Shown piece after piece: positions 13,056 through 16,957 of a DNA stretch of 16,957 bases (its first letter is position 1; each line of letters begins with the position of its first letter). Source of the stretch: an uncultured Collinsella sp. Its GTDB lineage: Bacteria > Actinomycetota > Coriobacteriia > Coriobacteriales > Coriobacteriaceae. Location: positions 1 through 16,957 of the forward strand of contig CATVZP010000041.1 in assembly GCA_958348565.1 (NCBI GenBank). The letters run 5' to 3'. Made by a program: the position numbers and the translations under genes. The notes under the pieces were generated by a model, which did not search any database, had not been told where the DNA came from, and saw nothing but the letters and a program-made list of their open reading frames with translations.

Positions 13056-14531
13056 ATGGCATCAGACGTTCGCGTCCGCTTTGCACCCTCACCCACGGGC
13101 AAGCTGCACATCGGTGGCGCCCGCACCGCTATCTATAACTGGGCTTTCGCCCGCGCAAACGGCGGCACGTTCATCCTGCGCATCGACGACACCGACCCCA
13201 CCCGTTCCACCGACGAGAACACGCAGATCATTCTGCGCGCCATGCGTTGGCTGGGCCTGGACTGGGACGAGGGTCCCGAGGTGGGCGGCGACTTTGGCCC
13301 CTACGCACAGACCGAGCGTCTGGACCTGTACAAGCAGGCCGCGCAGAAGCTCTGGGACGAGGGCAAGGCCTATCCCTGCTTCTGCACCAAGGAACAGCTC
13401 GACGCCGACCGTAAGGCCGCGCAGGAGCGCAAGGACCCCTTCCAAGGCTATCAACGTCGCTGCCGCGATCTTGATCCCGAGGAGGCACGCCGCCGCATCG
13501 AGGCCGGCGAGTCCTACGTCCTGCGCATCAAGGTGCCCGAGGGCCGCGGTGACGTCGTCATCCACGACGCCGTCCACGGCGAGGTGACCTTCGACGCCAA
13601 GGAGCTCGACGACTTCGTCATCTTCCGCTCCGACGGCACGCCTACGTATAACTTCGCGACCGTCGTCGACGACGCCATGATGAAGATCACCCACGTTATC
13701 CGCGGCGACGACCATCTGTCCAACACCCCGCGCCAGGTCATGGTCTACGAGGCCCTCGGCGCGCCCGTGCCCACGTTCGCCCACATCTCCATGATCTTGG
13801 GTGCCGACGGCAAAAAGCTCTCCAAGCGCCACGGCGCCACCTCGGTGGAGGAGTACCGCGACGCCGGTTATCTGTCCGATGCCTTCGTCAACTATCTGGC
13901 GCTGCTCGGCTGGTCGCTCGACGGCGAGACCACGATCATCCCGCGCGATGTCCTGGCCAGCAAATTCTCGCTCGACCGCATCTCCAAGAACCCGGCGACC
14001 TTCGACCCCAAGAAGCTTGACTGGGTCAATGCCGAGTACATCAACGGTATGTCCGATGCTCAGTTTGCCGACGAGATCATGGTCCCCGAGCTGCATGAGG
14101 CGGGTCTCATCGAGGGTAATGTCGAGTACGGCGAGGATTGGATCGATGCGCTTGCCGCCATCGTCAAGCCGCGCACCAAGATGCCGGCCGACGCCGTGAC
14201 CGTCGCCGCCCCCATCTTTGCCACGGCCGAAACGCTCGAGTATGACGAGAAGTCTGTCAACAAGGGCCTGGCCAAGGAGGGCATGGGTGCCATTCTGGAT
14301 GCCGCCAAGGCTGCGCTCGAGGGCGTGGACAAGTGGACGGCTGCCAACATCGACGCCGCGCTTGAGCCGCTGCCCGAGCAGATGGACCTCAAGAAGCGCG
14401 TGGTGTTCCAGGCTGTGCGCGTCGCCGTCTGCGGCAACATGGTGAGCCCCCCGCTGGGCGAGACCATGGCGCTCGTCGGCCGCGACGACTGCCTGGCGCG
14501 CATCGACCGCGCCCGCACGATGGCGCTGTAG
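13056..14531 (+). CDS. gltX: Glutamyl-tRNA synthetase
   Basis: This 491-residue class I synthetase charges tRNA with glutamate. The HIGH signature appears as HIGG (18-21, in FAPSPTGKLHIGGARTAIYN), which is the normal form in this family. The KMSKS motif appears as KLSKR (254-258). Conserved GDDHLSNTPRQ lies near 217-227, and a CFC...C set (Cys108, Cys110, Cys136) fits the zinc-binding insertion of some bacterial GluRS. The C-terminal anticodon-binding domain covers about 320-491. The start at 13056 is preceded by GAGGAGA at six bases; an in-frame ATG at 12903 lies inside the repeat element. A terminator follows. Whether it also misacylates tRNA-Gln (non-discriminating type) cannot be decided here. 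Confidence 0.97.
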   Translation: MASDVRVRFAPSPTGKLHIGGARTAIYNWAFARANGGTFILRIDDTDPTRSTDENTQIILRAMRWLGLDWDEGPEVGGDFGPYAQTERLDLYKQAAQKLWDEGKAYPCFCTKEQLDADRKAAQERKDPFQGYQRRCRDLDPEEARRRIEAGESYVLRIKVPEGRGDVVIHDAVHGEVTFDAKELDDFVIFRSDGTPTYNFATVVDDAMMKITHVIRGDDHLSNTPRQVMVYEALGAPVPTFAHISMILGADGKKLSKRHGATSVEEYRDAGYLSDAFVNYLALLGWSLDGETTIIPRDVLASKFSLDRISKNPATFDPKKLDWVNAEYINGMSDAQFADEIMVPELHEAGLIEGNVEYGEDWIDALAAIVKPRTKMPADAVTVAAPIFATAETLEYDEKSVNKGLAKEGMGAILDAAKAALEGVDKWTAANIDAALEPLPEQMDLKKRVVFQAVRVAVCGNMVSPPLGETMALVGRDDCLARIDRARTMAL

Positions 14532-14554
14532 CAGCTGCGTAAACGCATGTATCC

Positions 14555-14588
14555 GAGCCCCGTTCACCCGAGCGGGGCTCTTGTTTCT
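14555..14588 (+). terminator. Rho-independent terminator of gltX
   Basis: A perfect 8-bp GC-rich stem (GAGCCCCG at 14555-14562, CGGGGCTC at 14573-14580) with a 10-nt loop is followed by TTGTTTCT. It begins 23 bases after the gltX stop and ends 31 bases before the priA start. Confidence 0.85.
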
Positions 14589-14619
14589 AAAGACGTATGG
14601 GATGGGAGGTACAGAGGCC

Positions 14620-16957
14620 ATGGCCGAACAACTGTCACTGTTTAGTTCGCCGGAACCTAAGGAAGCTCCGAAGTCCGCGGCCCCTGTCGCTGCCCCGGCG
14701 CAGCCCGAGCCCGCACCCGAACCCGTCACCGCCTATGCGAGCGTAGTCCTCGACATCCCGACCCGTGCGCTGTCCGAGCCGTTTGCCTACGGCATCCCCG
14801 AGTCCCTTGCCAACGATGCCCAGATCGGCTCCACCGTCCTGGTCCACTTTGGTAACCGTGCGGCCGCGGGCTACATCGTCGACATCGCGCCCGAGCTGAC
14901 CGACCTGCAAGGTAACGAAGCTCTCGATCCCGCGCGCATCAAGCCTATCGAGGCTATCCTCAGCAAGCCGCTCTTTACCGCTCAGGCCGCACGCATTGCG
15001 CGCTGGATGAGCCGCGAGTACGTCGCAACGCTTTCCGAGTGCCTGCGCCTGTTCTTGCCACCGGGTGGAAGCCCGCGCGTGGTCAAGGGCGATGACGGCG
15101 TGTGGACCGTTGAGCGCCCCGCCGTTAAACCCATCCAAAACCGCTGGGTCATGCTCACGCCCGAGGGTTTCGACTATACGCCTCCCAAGACCGCGGTCCG
15201 TCAGCGTCAGCTCATCGAGGCGCTCCAATGCGGACCAGTCACGACGCGCGACCTCAACCTGCTCTACAACAGCATGTCGGCGACCATTAAGGCGCTCGAA
15301 AAACGCGGCGTCGTGGTGGTGGAGGAGCGCCGCGCCTGGCGTGGCTGCAGCGAGCAGACCACGCTGTCCTCGGCGAGCGGCAAGGCGCCGGTCGCGCTTA
15401 CAAAAGGCCAGCAGCAGGCGCTTGCGCAAATTGAGCGCGCCCGCCTTGACGCCCACGGCGACGTGGTCCTTGTCGACGGCGTCACCGGATCTGGTAAAAC
15501 CGAGGTCTACCTCTCGGCGATTGAGCGCGTGCTGGCAGCCGGCCGTTCGGCCTGCGTGCTCGTGCCCGAGATCTCGCTGACGGCCCAGACCGTCGGCCGC
15601 TTCCGCTCGCGCTTTGGCGAGACGGTCGCTGTGTTCCATTCGCGTCTTTCTGCTGGCGAGCGTCTGGACCAGTGGGATATGGTCGCCAGCGGTGCCGCGC
15701 GCGTGGTCGTGGGCGCCCGCTCGGCGCTCTTTTGCCCGCTCAGCGATCTTGGCCTCATCATTATCGACGAGGAGCACGAGACCAGCTACAAGCAGGGTTC
15801 CAGCCCACGCTACCATGCGCGCGAGGTGGCTGCCGAGATGGCGCGCCGCTATCGGTGCCCGCTCGTACTGGGCTCCGCCACGCCCTCGGCTGAGGCCCTC
15901 GACCGCTGCCGCCGCGGCACGTACGGCGGCGCCACCTGGACGCGCGTCGAGATGCCCGAGCGCCCGGGGCACGCCGTGTTGCCTACGGTTCGCATTGCCG
16001 ATCTGCGCCGCGAGTTCGCACACGGCAGTCGCTCCATGTTCTCTAAACCGCTGATGGAAGGCCTGGAGCGCGTAGTCGAGCGCCGCGAGAAGGCTGTACT
16101 GCTGCATAACCGCCGCGGCTTTGCGCCGTTTTTGATGTGCCGCGAGTGCGGTTGCGTCCCCACCTGCAATCACTGCTCTACCGCGCTCACGTACCACGAG
16201 CGCACGCACACGCTGCAGTGCCACACCTGCGGATCGTCCTGGCGCGTGCAGCCCTATCCGGCGCCCACGAGTCGTTGTCCCAAGTGCGGCAGCCGCTACC
16301 TGGCAAAAATGGGGCTGGGCACGCAGCAGATCGAGGACGCACTGCATCAGATGCTGCCCGACGACGTTGCCATCATTCGCATGGACGCCGATTCCACGCG
16401 CGGCAAGGACGCGCACAAAAAGCTGCTCGAGCAGTTCGATGCCGCCGATTGTGCCGTGCTGCTGGGCACCCAGATGATTGCCAAGGGTCTCGACTTTCCC
16501 GAGGTTACGCTCGTGGGCGTGGTCAATGCCGACTTTGCGCTCAAGCTGCCCGATTTTAGAGCAGGGGAGCGCGCCTACGATCTGCTGGAGCAGGTTGCGG
16601 GCCGTGCCGGCCGCGGCGATCGCCCCGGCGAGGTTATCATCCAGACCTATCTGCCCGAGGACCCGGTTATTCGCGCCGTTGCCGAGCACAATCGCTCGAT
16701 CTTTACCGACTACGACCTGGACCAGCGCCGCGATGCCCTGTATCCGCCGTTCGTGCGCCTGGCCAACATCTTGGTATGGTCGACGAATGCTGATGACGCA
16801 CGGGACTACATCGGTCGCATCACGAAGCTCCTCAAGCGTCGCTGGCATGCCGCCGCTCCCGACTTTTTGCGGGCGGGGAGCGCCGTGCCGCAGGTGCTTG
16901 GTCCGGCTTCGTGTGTAATCGAGAGAGCCAAGGACCGTTACCGCTTCCATCTGCTTG
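14620..16957 (+). CDS. priA: Primosomal protein N' (PriA helicase), 3' end beyond the window
   Basis: At least 779 codons of this superfamily 2 DNA helicase are present; PriA reloads the replisome at stalled forks. Domains in order: an N-terminal tail (1-38) opening with QLSLF (4-8) and then rich in Pro/Ala/Glu; the 3' DNA-binding domain (about 39-140); a winged-helix region (about 190-245); the helicase core with Walker A VTGSGKTE (about 288-295) and DEEH (383-386); a zinc region with four cysteine pairs (CREC through CPKC, about 507-557) inserted in the core; and QVAGRAGRG (about 659-667). GGGAGG lies ten bases before the ATG at 14620; an in-frame ATG at 14602 would overlap that site. The reading frame is open to the window end with no stop. 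PriA matches on this strand rule out the long reverse frame. Confidence 0.96.
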   Translation, partial: MAEQLSLFSSPEPKEAPKSAAPVAAPAQPEPAPEPVTAYASVVLDIPTRALSEPFAYGIPESLANDAQIGSTVLVHFGNRAAAGYIVDIAPELTDLQGNEALDPARIKPIEAILSKPLFTAQAARIARWMSREYVATLSECLRLFLPPGGSPRVVKGDDGVWTVERPAVKPIQNRWVMLTPEGFDYTPPKTAVRQRQLIEALQCGPVTTRDLNLLYNSMSATIKALEKRGVVVVEERRAWRGCSEQTTLSSASGKAPVALTKGQQQALAQIERARLDAHGDVVLVDGVTGSGKTEVYLSAIERVLAAGRSACVLVPEISLTAQTVGRFRSRFGETVAVFHSRLSAGERLDQWDMVASGAARVVVGARSALFCPLSDLGLIIIDEEHETSYKQGSSPRYHAREVAAEMARRYRCPLVLGSATPSAEALDRCRRGTYGGATWTRVEMPERPGHAVLPTVRIADLRREFAHGSRSMFSKPLMEGLERVVERREKAVLLHNRRGFAPFLMCRECGCVPTCNHCSTALTYHERTHTLQCHTCGSSWRVQPYPAPTSRCPKCGSRYLAKMGLGTQQIEDALHQMLPDDVAIIRMDADSTRGKDAHKKLLEQFDAADCAVLLGTQMIAKGLDFPEVTLVGVVNADFALKLPDFRAGERAYDLLEQVAGRAGRGDRPGEVIIQTYLPEDPVIRAVAEHNRSIFTDYDLDQRRDALYPPFVRLANILVWSTNADDARDYIGRITKLLKRRWHAAAPDFLRAGSAVPQVLGPASCVIERAKDRYRFHLL

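Noticed and set aside
13107..13118. HIGG instead of HIGH in glutamyl-tRNA synthetase as an anomaly
   Set aside because: HIGG/HVGG is the normal form of this motif in bacterial glutamyl-tRNA synthetases.
13089..14729. Long - strand open frame opposite gltX
   Set aside because: gltX on the + strand has the HIGG and KLSKR motifs and a proper ribosome binding site. The reverse frame is a composition artefact.
14635..16950. Very long open frame on the - strand (771 codons)
   Set aside because: It lies opposite priA, whose + strand translation carries all helicase and zinc motifs. The reverse frame is open only because of GC-rich codon bias and shows no recognisable domain.

Overview
The window looks like chromosomal DNA from a high-GC, Gram-positive anaerobe. 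My best guess is a coriobacterium of the Collinsella type (Actinomycetota). This rests on GC-rich third codon positions, the actinobacterial look of the tRNA-Glu, a predicted oxygen-sensitive Fe-S serine dehydratase, a radical SAM/SPASM-type enzyme, and an envelope exporter with no sign of an outer-membrane partner. It is inference; no 16S or other marker is present.

Layout. The 3' end of a tRNA-Glu(CTC) and its terminator open the window (1-97). A multi-membrane LPG_synthase_TM/flippase-like protein follows (207-1511, +), then a TetR-type regulator (1630-2241, +), which converges on a radical SAM enzyme (2449-3882, -). Next is a leftward block: a MacB-type permease, its ATPase and its membrane-fusion protein (4098-7497; transcription order fusion protein, ATPase, permease, with 1-4 nt overlaps), preceded by an L,D-transpeptidase (7627-9372), a fused L-serine dehydratase (9490-11097) and S-adenosylmethionine synthetase metK (11442-12722). 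metK diverges from gltX (13056-14531, +). gltX is followed by a terminator and by priA (14620 to the window end, +, 3' end outside).

The genes are mostly housekeeping or envelope functions: translation (tRNA-Glu, gltX), replication restart (priA), methyl-donor synthesis (metK), serine catabolism (sdaA), and cell wall plus export (L,D-transpeptidase and the three-gene ABC exporter). The exporter genes form a tight operon. The other genes are separate units with their own ribosome binding sites and often a recognisable terminator.

The most unusual non-coding content is three unrelated families of long palindromic elements, all intergenic. The first is a 71-nt element present twice in opposite orientation on either side of the radical SAM gene. 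The second is an approximately 121-nt palindrome upstream of sdaA. The third is a nest of palindromes and 27-nt tandem repeats between metK and gltX. At the protein level, the best lead is an exact sliding-clamp-binding pentapeptide (QLSLF) at the very N-terminus of PriA. I saw no phage, CRISPR, insertion-sequence transposase or obvious defence system.
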